A stretch of DNA of 64,000 nucleotides from Lytechinus pictus (lineage: Eukaryota > Echinodermata > Echinoidea > Temnopleuroida > Toxopneustidae). Position numbers and translations under genes: made by a program. Under the pieces are notes generated by a model that saw only the letters and a list, made by a program, of their open reading frames with translations, had not been told where the DNA came from and did no database searches. Positions 1-11,230 of this stretch are shown in pieces; positions within the stretch are counted from its first letter, which is position 1; every line of letters starts with the position of its first letter. The stretch is from positions 27,541,501 to 27,605,500 of the forward strand of contig NC_087256.1 of the NCBI RefSeq assembly GCF_037042905.1, given 5' to 3'.

Positions 1-383
1 TTCAAGAGGTTATCCAAAACTTATTTTCTTGGGAGGTTATGATTATTTTCCACCAACAGGCAAACTGTTCCATTAGTACTTTTTTGCATTTAAGTTTATG
101 ACCTATATTCATCAATGTGAAGTATGTGCATGTGTGCTGTGTGGGAGTGGGTGTGTGTGTGTGTGTCGGATTATATACAATTTCATTCTTGGACTTCTCC
201 AATATTGTAACGGTTTGTCAGAAAAGATGACATTCTTTATACGTTCAAGTAAATTTCGAACGTTGTCATTTATTCCGCATGGCTGCATCCATAGGGTTCA
301 CATGGTTATTATGCGCCACTGATCATTTCCCACCCAGTACGTTATTGGTCGATAAGTGAGCATGAAAGAAAATTACATCTCAC

Positions 384-600
384 CACTGGCGGATTCAGGG
401 TTGGGGGGGGGGGGCACGGACCGGCTGTGCCTTCCCCCCTTTAACAGGTACAATTAAAATTTGTAATGTAAAAATGCCGTTAAGACACAAGTGTGCCACT
501 TCTCTTTTGAAAGTGAAGGCTTTTTTTTTGCTTGTAAAATTTCCCCCTGAAAATGTGCACCCTTCCCCTTTGGGAAATCCTGGATCCATTTCTATTGTCT
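384..600. mobile_element. Short G/C-run inverted-repeat element (MITE-like)
   Basis: The left end reads 'cactggcggattcaggg' followed by a long G run. The right end reads 'gggaaatcctggatcc'. Internally it resembles the element at 31,761-31,997: a C-rich block, a 'tgtaaaat' segment, then a 'tgtgcaccc' segment. There is no coding capacity. The exact ends are uncertain because copies are only partly conserved. Confidence 0.45.
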
Positions 601-710
601 TTAATAAACCAATTTCAATAATCTATCACCCCCCCCCCCCAGAAACCCCCTCAAAATGTTAATCTAGAACCGCGCCTGTGAAAGGGTATGCACATGGAGA
701 TAGATCTGTA

Positions 711-990
711 GAGGTGTTGTGGCTCAGTGGATAAGTCTCCGGACTTTGAACCTCAAGGCCCGGGGTTCAAACCCACAGCAGCACTAGCGTCCTTTGACAA
801 GGAGTTTATCTACATTTGTCACTCTCCACCCAGGTTTAGTAAATGGGTACCCAGTAGGAAGGAATTCCTTGAATACTCGAGTGTCCGATCAGGATAGCCG
901 CGCTAAAGCCGGGGTGATAGTAGTAAGCATTTGTATGAAGCGCTATATAAATGTTGCATATTATTATTGTCATTATAATTATTAATATCA
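711..990 (+). mobile_element. tRNA-derived SINE
   Basis: The tRNA-like head 'gaggtgttgtggctcagtgg' contains an A box, and 'ggggttcaaaccc' is a B box. A conserved body follows ('tagtaaatgggtaccc', 'gccggggtgatagta') and a tail 'gcgctatataaatgttgcat' ending in ATT repeats. At least four more copies lie in the window (38,905; 43,040; 50,958; 52,425). The tRNA cloverleaf is not maintained, so this is a transposon and not a tRNA gene. Unit B has no SINE at the matching place. Confidence 0.8.
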
Positions 991-3183
991 TCATTATTAT
1001 TATTATTTTATGAATATTTTTTTTAAATGAAATGTGATTCTGACCAAAATAATGTTCGATTTTATTTTAGAAATGACTACTTCCAAGTAAGCCATCTTCA
1101 CTTTAGTGAATCCAATAATATTTCATAAATTATCAAGTCATGATGCACGTTGTAAAATATTGTGTCCGTAAAGTTTTTTTTACAGGACATTATATAGAGT
1201 TTTCGCATTTACTATGGAGAAGCTCTCTACGACACATCGATTCCTTTGAAAATGCAATTAAAATCACAATGGAGAGCTGAGAGGCTTTTGTCTAAAGTTG
1301 GTGGACTGGGACAATGCAGATCATCTGAAGATTTGTACCGGATTCGATGAACAATTGCATATAGGTGCCATGAGCCTAATTACATCAGGAGGGCTAAAGA
1401 TATTCGTTCGACCCAACCCATTCAAATTTTTTAAATTTGATATTGCTGATTGACAAAAGTGTATGAATATGATTCAAAATCTAACACTGATTCTAGAAAT
1501 GGTAACTACTGAACTTCCTTTGCCCAAATTGGGAAGATATATCATTGATTTGGAACTATTTTTTGACTGGCGGAAGAATTGGGGCTATTTTACTGTTTCA
1601 GTTGATGAATTTGATCCCATCATAGTTATCTTCATAAATGGCGATTTATTTTTAAAATGAGCTGGCTACGATACCCTTCTCTGGTCAGATATGGAATGTC
1701 AGATATATATCCTATCCAAAGGTAGTAAACATTCGACCCTCTAATTTCACATTTATTTTTTATGAATTTTTCTTAAGTGCCATTTTAACACACAAGTCTA
1801 TGGGGAATGTTTTACGCGCGTGAGACCTATATGCCGTTGTCCAGCTGAGTCATGAGATTCCGATGCTGTCCCGACGCGTCCCCCGGTCGCGAAATTATTT
1901 TTCCCACCGAGTTCTGGACCGACATATGAATATTCATGACTTGCGTCTTCGGATTGAGAGTACGCATGCGCGTGGACTGAATTAGCATCGTCAAATTACC
2001 GGTACCCTTACATACATAGGCCTTATAGGCTTAGATCTATACAGTACATCCAATTCTTAAACACTTATCAAACTAGCTGCCATTAATGGCAAGACATGTG
2101 CTAGGGTAGGGCTAGCTTAGGCTAGCGCATTAACTTTACCTCAAATCTGGACCTGTCTAATGCCTAATACTAATAGGAATAGCCGACTAATGCCATGGTT
2201 AACTTCGAACTTGTTAATTCCGAACTTTACGTTTGATTAGGTTTGGACCAATATTAGCTTATTTGCCATGGTTTAATATGTCTAGTCCGTATACAGAACC
2301 AGTCCTAGATCTAAAATAAATATCTTAGTTCTAGTCTAGTCTCTAGATCTAGACTCTGATCTACGCGCTATCAGCATGGAACCACTAGTGTACCAAGGGG
2401 GGGGGGGCAGACTGCCCCCCTGACGAGTCACAACTGATCCAGGGGACGTGCCCCCCCCCCCCTTGAGAAGCCAAATTAATAATTTGTAATATCAAAATGC
2501 AACGAAAAAAGACGTATGTCCCCTCTTTTGAACGTGAAAATCTTTTTTTTTTCTTGTCAATTTTTTTTCAGCTACGAAATCCTTAATTTTGGGTGAAGAC
2601 GGGGATCAAGATCACTGACGTTAATTTGTGCCTGACGTTAGAATACGTTCCATGCACGCACTGGTGTACCTAGGATTTTCCAAAAGGGGGGCAATTTTTT
2701 TAGAGGATATTTCGTCCGCGAAAAAATGTGACAAGCCCCCCCCCCAAAAAAAAAAAAGGGTATTCACCCCAAATTATGGATTTCTTAGCTGAAAAAAAAA
2801 TTGACAAGCAAAAAAAAAAAAAAAAGATCTTCTCGTTCAAAAAAGGGGACATACGTCTTTTTCATTGCATTTTTACATTACAAATTATTAATTTGGCTTC
2901 TCAAAGGGGGCACGTCCCCTGAATCAGTTGTGACTCGTCAGAGGGACAGTCTTCCCCCCACCCTTGGTACACTACTGGTTCCATGCTGATACAGCGTAGA
3001 TCAGAGTCTAGATATAGAGACTAGACTAGAACTATATAAGATAATTTTTTTTTAGATCTAGGACTGGTTTTGTATACGGACTAGACATATTAAACCATGG
3101 CAAAAGCTAATATTTGTCTAAACCTAATTAAACGTGAAGTTCGGAATTAACCAGTTCGAAGTTAATGGCATTAGTCGGCTATT

Positions 3184-5799
3184 CAGTGTTGTAGTCAAGG
3201 CTCAAACCTCCAAGGCCAAGGCTTTAATACCCAAGGCCAAGGCTTCAATACCAAAGGCCAAGGCATGGAAACCCAAGGCCAAGGCCTGAAAACCTCAAGG
3301 CCAAGGCATTTCAAACTTACGATATACAGAACAATGAACTAACAATACTTAGGCGGCAGACATCACACATGGTAAAATGTATGTGAGCGAGGGGACTGAG
3401 CGAGAAAAAAAATTAACCTTTGTACATTTAAAACAAAAATAATTTCATGATAGAGACATATTAAAATAATGATATAGTTACCTGTGTACACATAATCCAT
3501 AATTTTTCTATAGGCGATTTACATTGCAATAATTATTATTACCACGGTCATCTGATTCTGGCATTCTCAACGTATGTTTTTCTCCACTCCCTGGGACAGG
3601 GGCAGCAGAAAATTATTATGGGGGGGGGGGGTCAACGCCAAAAAGGCACCCATTTATCAAAATGAGTTTTTTTGTGCAAACAGATACATGTATTTTCAAA
3701 ATGAGATTATGAACTGCGTGAAGTAATTGTGTGTTTATAGAAATTAAGTTGAGCAAAGGCCTTCTAAAATGATTTTTAATTATAAGATAGATATTTTGCT
3801 TTAGGTTTTACTTCTCAGCGAGAAAGCATTGCGAGCAAGCGGTTTTGAACAAAAAATCAATTCTGATGTTGTAAAACTTGATTTATGGTCAATTATGGGG
3901 CTAATCATTGTTGAAATTTCCTTGCGCGATGTTGCCAGCGCGAATCACCAGCTCAAACTTCTTGACATGTCGTGTAATAAGACATGGAAATTATTTTATT
4001 CTGAGCTGGTTTTGTAATCATGAAAAAGATGTGTATCTAACTAAAAAATAACTTTGCGCTCGCTAATTCTTTTCATAAACTGACCAGTAAAGGAAGCAGT
4101 TAATTAAGCAGTTAATTACTGCATTTTAAATAAGATACATAACTCACCAATAAAAAATAATGCGAGCGCAAAGCGCGTGCTCAAAAATTTGTGATATTCC
4201 AACCTGAAAACTGGACATTCTAAGCATTTTTTTGTGAACGGGAAGAGAACGAGTACAATAATTGATGCGAGTGCAGGAAGCGAGCCAAATATTTGTGATA
4301 TTTCAACCATAAAGCAACATTCTATACATTTTTGTAACCATTAGCAGTACTGTACTAAACAATAATTGATGCAAGCACGATTCAAAATCTGTGATTTTCG
4401 AACCTAAAATGTATTATGTTTTATTATTAAAGAAGGTATTTCTTTTTAAAAAAGGGCATATTTCATTTGGAAAAAAAATCCTACAGGGATTTTTTTTTTT
4501 TTGGGGGGGGGGGGGGCAAGAGAGCACAAAGCGCAAGCTAAAAATTTCAAATGCTTAAACTGAAAATGAGTCATTTTTAGGACTCTTGTCAGTTTTCATA
4601 TTTTTTTCTGCTTACAACCACTTTTATTAAACAGTTAATTAATCATTAATTATTAATACTTATTGATAATATTATTAATTATTAAATTATTTTTGTTAAT
4701 TATTATTTCTTGAAACCATATTGACACAAAAACAAAAAAGTTGTTTATTTCCTTGAAACTGTAAAGAAATGAGATTCAATGTTGAACGATATATGATTAA
4801 AAAGAAGTAAACGTTTTTCCCCCTTTGTTTTTGTCAATCTGACCCAAAACAAATATAAAATTTAGAAGAGAGATAGAGAAAAGAAGTCCCACCACCAAGA
4901 ATAAACTTAGACAAGGGGGGAAAGGGAAAGGAAAAGATGGAGTAAATGTGATATTATTTTTTAAACAATCTATTGCAAAATTAGCTTTTCTTATAGAAAG
5001 AGGGGGACAAATTTTGTTCACTCGCTCGCTTCAATCGCTTTCTTCTTTTTTTGACAGAAATTTTGCTTTATAAATGCCATGCTTGGCCCCTCAAAGTTTC
5101 TGGCTCATCATGCCATTGACATAACCCATTTGGATATGACAAAATTGGAGACTGTGTTCAAGTTTACCAAATCTTTTCAGAATATCATTAAGACTTAAAA
5201 CATTCTTGTTGGCCAAAGAAAATAATACAAGGAAAATCCTAATGGACTAGAAATCAACCTTGTTATCGTTCTTTAGAGTTAGCTATGTTTAAAGTATGAA
5301 AATTGTTGTCAAAAATTGCAGTCAGATGTAAAAATTATTCTTGTCATCACAGCACTATTATCTTGATCATGGCCATTATTATTTACTGTCATTATCATCA
5401 TATGATTACAACACATTACCAATACATAATGCTATTTTTCATAACTGATGTATTCTTTGTTTGAATTTCTTGATAATGGTGACAATTACAATTGATGACA
5501 CTGCTAGTACACTTACTACTGCTGCTGCTACTGTTACTGGTGATTGGTAGTATTGACCATTAGTGTTATTAAATATATATAAATAAAAAAAATTGAAACA
5601 TTTATAATTACTTATTTAAAACAAAGTACAAAATACAAAATGCCTTGAAAAAGCCTTGAAAATGCCTTGAAAATGCCTTAAAATTTCAAGGCTCAAAATC
5701 CTCAAGGCCAAGGCCTTCTCGATGCCAAGGCTTTGAAAAAGTAGCAAGGCATTAAGGCGCCTTAAGGCCAAGGCCGAGCATCAAGGCACTACAACACTG
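3184..5799. mobile_element. Non-autonomous element with CAGTGTTGTAG termini nested in foldback
   Basis: The left end 'cagtgttgtagtcaaggc' is matched in inverse by the right end 'gccgagcatcaaggcactacaacactg'. Sub-terminal repeats of 'ccaaggccaaggc' occur at both ends. The interior holds AT-rich DNA and dispersed 'gcgagcgcaaagcgcg'-type units (about 3,830-4,570). It splits the right arm of the larger foldback: the arm stops at 3,183 and resumes near 6,071. CAGTG ends are typical of hAT elements, but no clean 8-bp target duplication could be read, so the superfamily is an inference. Confidence 0.65.
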
Positions 5800-5802
5800 A
5801 TT

Positions 5803-6058
5803 AGTGTAGTAGGTTTCACGGTACACCATGTATCTTTCTTGGGCAAGTGTGTTGGTCCTAAAAAGGACCACCCAATCTCGACGTTTCGACAAGTGTGTTC
5901 TTGTCGTCCTCAGGAGAAAACGACAAGAACACACTTGTCGAAACGTCGAAATTGGGTGGTCCTTTTTAGGACCAACACACTTGCCCAAGAAAGATACATG
6001 GTGTACCGTGAAACCTACTACACTATTCTTCTTCGCCATGGAAACCTTCATAAATTAT
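5803..6058. mobile_element. Near-perfect 105-bp-arm palindrome insertion
   Basis: Arms 5,803-5,907 and 5,920-6,024 are reverse complements with one visible mismatch and a 12-nt loop. The arms begin 'agtgtagtaggtttcacgg'. About 34 bp of unpaired tail follows to 6,058. The 12-nt sequence 'aacactgattag' occurs directly on both sides (5,793-5,804 and 6,059-6,070), which looks like a target duplication or a recombination scar. Reading frames inside it are accidental. Confidence 0.7.
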
Positions 6059-6956
6059 AACACTGATTAGTACTAGGCATTAATTAGACAGGTCCAGATT
6101 TGAGGTAAAGTTAATGCGCTAGCCTAAGCTAGCCCTACCCTAGCACATGTCTTACCATTAATGGCAGCTAGTTTATTAAGTGTTTAAGAATTGGATATAT
6201 ATATATATATATAGATCTAAGCCTATAAGACCTATGTAACTATGTAAGGGTACCGGTAATTTGACGATGCTAATTCATTCTGAGCAACGTGAATGCTTAC
6301 GATCGGCACTGGTCGAGGCCAAGTCCACGCGCATGCGTACTCTCAATCCGAAGACGCAAGTCATGAATATTCATATGTCGGTCCAGAACTCGGTGGGAAA
6401 AATAATTTCGCGTCCCGCGACACCAACTTTCGACCAAAGCCTCTTAGCTCTCCATTATGATTTGACTTGCATTTTCAAAGGAATTGTTGCGTTTTAGAGT
6501 CTCCGCAGTAAATGCGAAAAGTTCGCACTGTGTCTCTTCGTTGAACAACTACGGAACGTCGCAGATTTTTTTTTCTGCGACGTGCCCGTGCCCAGTCAGT
6601 GGCAAATATTCATAAAACAAACAAGTACAGAAATTAGAGAATTACAGAATATCACCATCAGTGACGAATGTGCAAAAACCTGCAGTTCTTAAGTCACTCA
6701 GTTTGGGCACACATCAAACAGATTATGTTTAACTTAGGAAATATGCATTTTTTTGCTTTAAAATGAAATGAGGGGGGGGGGCTAACCATTGGAGGGCCTT
6801 TCTTCGCTAGCACGTTAGGGTATTAAGATGAGATACAACATGATGCCCGTCTATGCATAACATTGAAATTGAGAAGTGAATTTAATGGCCCGCCATTTTG
6901 AAATCGGGATAGCATGGATAAATTCCATGGGAGTCTTTTCAACCATTGCGTGATGA

Positions 6957-8278
6957 CCCAGAAGAAAAACCGGTAAGACCAGTAAGAATTTTTACTGGTT
7001 TCCAGTAGAATTTTACTGGTTTCCAGTTGATTTTTAACTGGACCAGTAAAAATCAACTGGAGACCAGTTCCAACAATTGCATTCCAGTTGAAGCAAAGTA
7101 GTAATACCAGTTAAATTGTTTTTCATCGATCAAACTGGTGTTACTGGTCCAATAAATGGTTTCCAGTAGATTTTTACTGGTTTCCATATGCAGTAATATG
7201 TTTACTGGACCAGTTGATTTTTAACTGGACCAGTGAAAATCAACTGGAGACTAGTTCAAACGTTTGCATCCCAGTTGAAGCAAAGTAGTAATACCAGTTA
7301 AATTGTTTTTAATCAAACTTGTGTTACTGGTCCAATAAATAATGACTTTATTTCAAGTCAGATCATTTGACGAATTATGGAAAATGAATCTTGCAATTGG
7401 CAGAGAAATTTATTATTGTTATCATTGTTATAATCATTCTTCTTATAATTATCAAGATTATTATTATGATTATTATGATAATTGTTGTTATCATTCTTAT
7501 TACTGTTATCATTGTTATTGATATTGTAATTATCATTATTGATATCATAATTATCAAATATTAACATTATCATTAAAATAATTATTTCCTTTAATTATGA
7601 TTAAGATCAAAGCAAGATATATTCCTGTGATATAGTCAAATGGTCTAAAGTAATTCATTGTTTGAAATTGAACTGGTCAAGACCAGTATTACCAGTAATT
7701 CTGATGATGCTGATCACGTGGTTTACCTCATTTGCATATATTTCCTATTTTAAAAAGAAAAGTCAGGATTTAGAATGGAATATCCTTGCAACGGCACTCA
7801 TTGTTGTTTAAAAACTTTCCAAATGAGTGTGTAAACTAACTCACAATGAGAATGTGTAATTTCATATATCACATTTAAAATTACAGCAGAAAGATTAATT
7901 TACTAACCATCTTTTCCATCACATTTCACCGACCATGGTATATAACCAAATGCATGTAATAAATTGACCCAGTAAGACCAGTACGAGGACCAGTTCGAGG
8001 ACCAGTCAGACCAACAGAAAATTACCTTTAAAGACCAGCTTGAATTGGATACCAGTATGAAGACCATGCAGTAACAACCACCAGAAACAAGACCAGTATT
8101 AAATTCCAGTAATTCAAGAATTACTGGAATTCAGTTTAATTTTTAACTGGACCAGTAAAATTTCAACTGGACCAGTATGACCAGTTAGACCAGTAAACCG
8201 ATGTTCCCAATTTCCAGAGTTACCAGTTAAAATTCTACTGGTCTAACTGGTCCAGTGGAACTGGTTTTCCCTTCTGGG
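6957..8278. mobile_element. ACCAGT/ACTGGT-rich terminal-inverted-repeat element
   Basis: The ends read 'cccagaag' and 'cttctggg' and are followed by imperfectly inverted 'aaaaccggtaagaccagt'-like DNA. The interior is packed with ACCAGT and ACTGGT words in both orientations, interrupted by AT-rich DNA and an ATT/ATC microsatellite (about 7,410-7,565). The sequence left of it ('gcgtgatga') and right of it ('gacatgtcc') is continuous in unit B at 14,850/14,851, which defines the insertion and suggests a 2-3 bp target duplication (GA or GAC). No protein is encoded. It overlaps the last codons of the unit A receptor. Confidence 0.75.
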
Positions 8279-9274
8279 GACATGTCCTAGTTTGGACCCG
8301 AATGTGTCTCGTCCCCAACTCTCACTATCTCTGGTCTCAACACCAGCAAAGATAGGCCTCAAACTCCGGACTGATCCACAGAGATCCATAAGTGCTCTCC
8401 GAAAGTTCGGGTTTCTTGCGGCATAGATCACCGGGTTGACGCACGAATTGACGAAAGCTAGGACGACGAAAGACCGGTACACAGGGCTGTAGAGATAGCT
8501 ATTGTCGATGAGCCCGACGTTGATCGCGAAATATAATACCTGATCGGGTGTCCAGGAGATGATGAAGACGATGATGACCTCGAGAAGGATTCTGGTGATC
8601 TTGCTGACATTGGTGCGGGAGCTTTTGCGGAGTGCTCTGACGGTGAAGACATGAGCGATCAGCATCGTGGTGACAGGGAAAACGTACTCGACCAAGAAGA
8701 CAGCGGTTCCATTAAACATGCCGAACCAAACAGACGGATATCCGAACTCGCACGAACCGTCTTCGAAAAAGTTGATGAATACTACGACGATGTTGATTAG
8801 AAAAGACGTAAGCCAAATACCCGCGATGATCATCAAAGTCCGATCCGGAGAGAAGATGCGTTTGAATTGGAATGGCCGAACGACTGCAACAAGTCTCTCA
8901 AGGGATATTGTGGTAAGTGTGAAGATAGACGCCAAGACGCTAACCCACATGAAGAATGATGAGTGGATGATCCGACAATAGAGGTTCGCGGATGCAGTAT
9001 CTGGAAGGGTCTCTACCTGTCTATGCGGTATGATGAACACTGATGTGAGGAAGTCGGCCAGAGCTAACCCGGCGATCAGGGTATCCGTTGAGCAACGTGA
9101 CCTCCTGACCCGGAAGAGAACCACCATCACCAGGAAGTTACCGATGATGCCAGCCAGGGCCAGGAACAGTTGGAAGACCTCTCGCCATCCCCAGACTAAA
9201 GGAGCCCAAGTCCAGGATAAAGTGGCGTTCGTCTCATTCGCAAATCTTATTCCATTCTGGGTCATTCCAAACAT
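8243..9274 (-). CDS. Rhodopsin-type (class A) GPCR, intronless, copy A with altered loop 3 and tail
   Basis: A 343-residue seven-transmembrane receptor. Visible landmarks: N-glycosylation sites near residues 13-18, TM1 about 31-54 with N46, TM2 with LAxAD (D74), C100 and C175 for the extracellular disulfide, ERL at 126-128 in place of DRY, W154 in TM4, P200 in TM5, SWTP at 240-243 in TM6, and NPVIY at 280-284 in TM7. The start is the Met conserved with copy B. Copy B's upstream in-frame ATG is ATA here. Compared with copy B, 12 codons are missing between residues 224 and 225 (intracellular loop 3), and an 8-bp deletion near 8,317-8,325 shifts the C-terminal frame. The final residues and stop come from the inserted ACCAGT element. 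The ligand is unknown. Single-exon tandem receptors resemble the expanded sea urchin 'surreal' GPCRs, but that placement is an inference. Confidence 0.85.
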   Translation of the reverse strand: MFGMTQNGIRFANETNATLSWTWAPLVWGWREVFQLFLALAGIIGNFLVMVVLFRVRRSRCSTDTLIAGLALADFLTSVFIIPHRQVETLPDTASANLYCRIIHSSFFMWVSVLASIFTLTTISLERLVAVVRPFQFKRIFSPDRTLMIIAGIWLTSFLINIVVVFINFFEDGSCEFGYPSVWFGMFNGTAVFLVEYVFPVTTMLIAHVFTVRALRKSSRTNVSKITRILLEVIIVFIISWTPDQVLYFAINVGLIDNSYLYSPVYRSFVVLAFVNSCVNPVIYAARNPNFRRALMDLCGSVRSLRPIFAGVETRDSESWGRDTFGSKLGHVPRRENQFHWTS

Positions 9275-9504
9275 CGTTATGATCAGGCAAAAGATGAAAG
9301 TGTTTACAAATCTGTAGATTATTTAAGTTCGCAGCCAATAAATGCTTGTTTTGTTGAAGAAGTCAGATTCCCTTCTGTTCGATGTTCACTCAGCTATCCT
9401 ATGAAAACAAAGTGTTCTCTTGTCACAGCTAGATTATGAAGCTGAAATAGTAATTCAATGATCTTTCAGCGTCTTCGGGGACGAATTGTTCCTGTGTAGT
9501 GGAC

Positions 9505-9770
9505 AAGGAATAGATACAGACACAATATATTCTTTTGACCACATCTACAAATAAAGTGGAGCTAAGAGTCGTTATAAGCTCTTTAGATTTCCTTGAAGCC
9601 TTGGTCATGTTGTTATCGAAAGAAGTAATTAAGATTATTTTATTGTAATAAGTGATGAACACCATGATGTAGACACAATACCCTTTTGACCACATTTAGA
9701 AATAAAGTGGAGTTTATAAGAGTCGTTATTAGCTCTGAATTTCCTTTATCATGTTGTACTGATCAAATTC
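9505..9770. repeat. Tandem duplication upstream of GPCR copy A
   Basis: A segment of roughly 160 bp ('agacacaatat', 'cttttgaccacat', 'aaataaagtggag', 'agtcgtt', 'agctct', 'atttcctt') occurs twice in direct orientation, starting near 9,512 and 9,668. The same doubled arrangement lies upstream of copy B (16,042-16,340), so the doubling predates the segmental duplication. Being upstream of the receptor start, it could be in the 5' untranslated or promoter region. No promoter motif was identified. Confidence 0.6.
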
Positions 9771-9839
9771 CATTACTACATGAACAAAAGAAACAAGGTG
9801 TTATCGAAAGTAGTAATTAAGGTACCTTTAATACAATAT

Positions 9840-10735
9840 ATGTAGGACTAATCCATTGTTTTATTACCTGTTAAATGGGTCACCAGAATCGAATCATATC
9901 TAAGATATTGAATTGTTAAAGATTAAGTCGGCCCTCATTTAAGTTTCAATTGAATCAATTACCACAAAGTTGATAGTGCCCGTCGATTCATGAAATGCAA
10001 ATTTTGTGTTGTAAATGGAGCGAGTTAGCGCGGTTAGTGAAGCATTTGCCTGTCGAACCAAAGTTCGTGGGTTCGAGTCCATCCGGGTGGATGACTGAAA
10101 CCTGCATTGTGTGTAAACCTGTCTCTCCCCTGTTCCTTACTATGCAGACTATGTAACAGTCTCACAGTATATTCTGATCTGAATCTGGCTAATTTAAGCA
10201 CGTTTTAAATAAAGTACAAACTGCGTATCTTATTAAACATGCGTGCGCGGGTTTTAGAGTTAGACCTAGAATCTGGGCATTCTGAATACATGTTTTTTTA
10301 ATCATGAAAATCAATAATGCGAGCGCGAAGCGCGAGCTGAAAATATTTGATTTTCCGATCTAAAAAAGGTCAATTTAAGAACTATTTCAAGCATTCTGTA
10401 GGAAAATTGTGAAGTGGATTTTGATGGCACTTAATAAATGATGCGAGCGCGAAGCGCGAGCTGATATTTTTAAAATATTATTTTGACCCAGGAACGGGAC
10501 ATTCTAAGGACATTGTGTTCCGGGATTGTGTTAACATATAAACATTTTTGATATTCAGGGCCATGAAACGGACATTTCACAAAACATTTTTTTTTAATCA
10601 GTTTGTAATCAAACAAAATAATGAAAGCTCGATGACCGAGCTGAAATATGTTTTGTATATTGACTTGAAAAACTTCATATGTAAGCTCCATATTAGCCTA
10701 TTGAGCAAGATATGTATTTCATTGAACAGGCAATC
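9840..10735. other. Spacer between duplication units
   Basis: No gene was recognised. It holds a tRNA-derived repeat (10,018-10,215) and two copies of the dispersed 'gcgagcgcgaagcgcgagctga' unit near 10,318 and 10,441. The remainder is AT-rich. Confidence 0.6.
10018..10215 (+). mobile_element. Second tRNA-derived SINE family
   Basis: 'gcgagttagcgcggttagtg' resembles an A box and 'gggttcgagtcc' is a perfect B box about 50 nt downstream. A non-tRNA body follows. It differs from the SINE family at 711 in both head and body. The acceptor stem does not close, so it is not a tRNA gene. Confidence 0.6.
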
Positions 10736-10983
10736 TAATACTTACTTTCTGGGGAGGTTATGATTAGTTTCCTTTAGTACTTTCTTACATTTAGGTTTAT
10801 GACCTACTCATCAATGTGAGGTATGTGCTTGTGTGTTTTGTGCGTGTGTTGGGTGTGTGCGTGTATATATATACGTCTGTTTGTAAATAGTTACCTGTCT
10901 AGTCTACCACATTGACCTTTACATAAAAACACCTTTTTTCTTGTTTGTATTATGTAAATTGGTATTATCGTGTAAATAATCAT

Positions 10984-11230
10984 AGGTGCCGTGGACGAGT
11001 GGTCTAAGGCGCCTGGCTAATAGTCATGGAAAGTCCGGGGTTCGATACCCGGCCGCGGCACCTATGCCCGTGAGCAAGGCATTTAATCTACAACGCTTTT
11101 TTATTCTCCTTTCAAATAAATGGAAATGCTATATGCATTATTGGTTACTAGGTGTGCACTTGCACAGCCCTACTCACAAGCCTTGCTCCTAACATGCCTA
11201 CAGGGGTCCTAAAACCATTCCGTCTATGAT
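10984..11230 (+). mobile_element. tRNA-Leu-like repeat (tRNA-derived SINE head)
   Basis: 'ggtgccg' pairs perfectly with 'cggcacc' (acceptor-like), and the A-box region 'gacgagtggtctaaggcgcc' is like tRNA-Leu/Ser. 'ggggttcgataccc' forms a B box and T stem. Three extra nucleotides lie between the T stem and acceptor, and the anticodon stem has a mismatch, so a working tRNA is unlikely. The downstream 'gcccgtgagcaaggcattta' fits a SINE body. Confidence 0.6.

Larger units (their letters stand above)
1195..6527. mobile_element. Large foldback element with nested insertions
   Basis: Terminal sequence near 1,200-1,305 ('ttttcgcatttact', 'cctttgaaaatgcaa', 'atggagagct') is repeated in inverse near 6,430-6,525. 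The inversion continues inward: 1,885-2,620 pairs with 2,745-3,183 plus 6,071-6,410, including 'ctggaccgacatatgaata' and 'ggttccatgctgat'. Only about 100 bp near 2,625-2,740 is unpaired. The left arm has about 560 extra bp (1,305-1,880), and the right arm is split by the element at 3,184-6,058. The uninterrupted site survives in unit B near 13,974-13,982. No transposase reading frame is present, so it is non-autonomous. Confidence 0.75.
1..9840. repeat. Segmental duplication, unit A (left paralogous block)
   Basis: This block matches unit B (about 10,735-16,340) in the same order and orientation. Examples are the 'ggggaggttatgatta' start near 30 versus 10,753, the 'cgttattggtcgataagtgagcatga' stretch near 341 versus 11,723, the flank at 1,060-1,190 versus 13,850-13,980, the 3' flank at 6,655-6,956 versus 14,090-14,850, and the GPCR with its upstream DNA to about 9,720. 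Unit A is longer because it holds a SINE, a 5.3-kb foldback element and a 1.3-kb ACCAGT element. The left limit may lie outside the window. Confidence 0.8.

Noticed and set aside
5752-6070. Frames of 73-99 residues on both strands
   Set aside because: Caused by the 105-bp-arm palindrome, which makes matching frames on both strands.
7358-7573. Asn/Asp- and Ile-rich frames on the minus strand
   Set aside because: Translation of the ATT/ATC microsatellite inside the ACCAGT element.
8458-9317. Overlapping frames on both strands within GPCR copy A
   Set aside because: They shadow the receptor frame. The same shadows occur in copy B at 15,036-15,913.
10984-11064. Possible tRNA gene (Leu-like, anticodon position reading AAT)
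   Set aside because: The acceptor stem is perfect, but there are three extra bases before it, the anticodon stem has a mismatch, and the sequence continues into a SINE-like body. Better explained as a tRNA-derived repeat.
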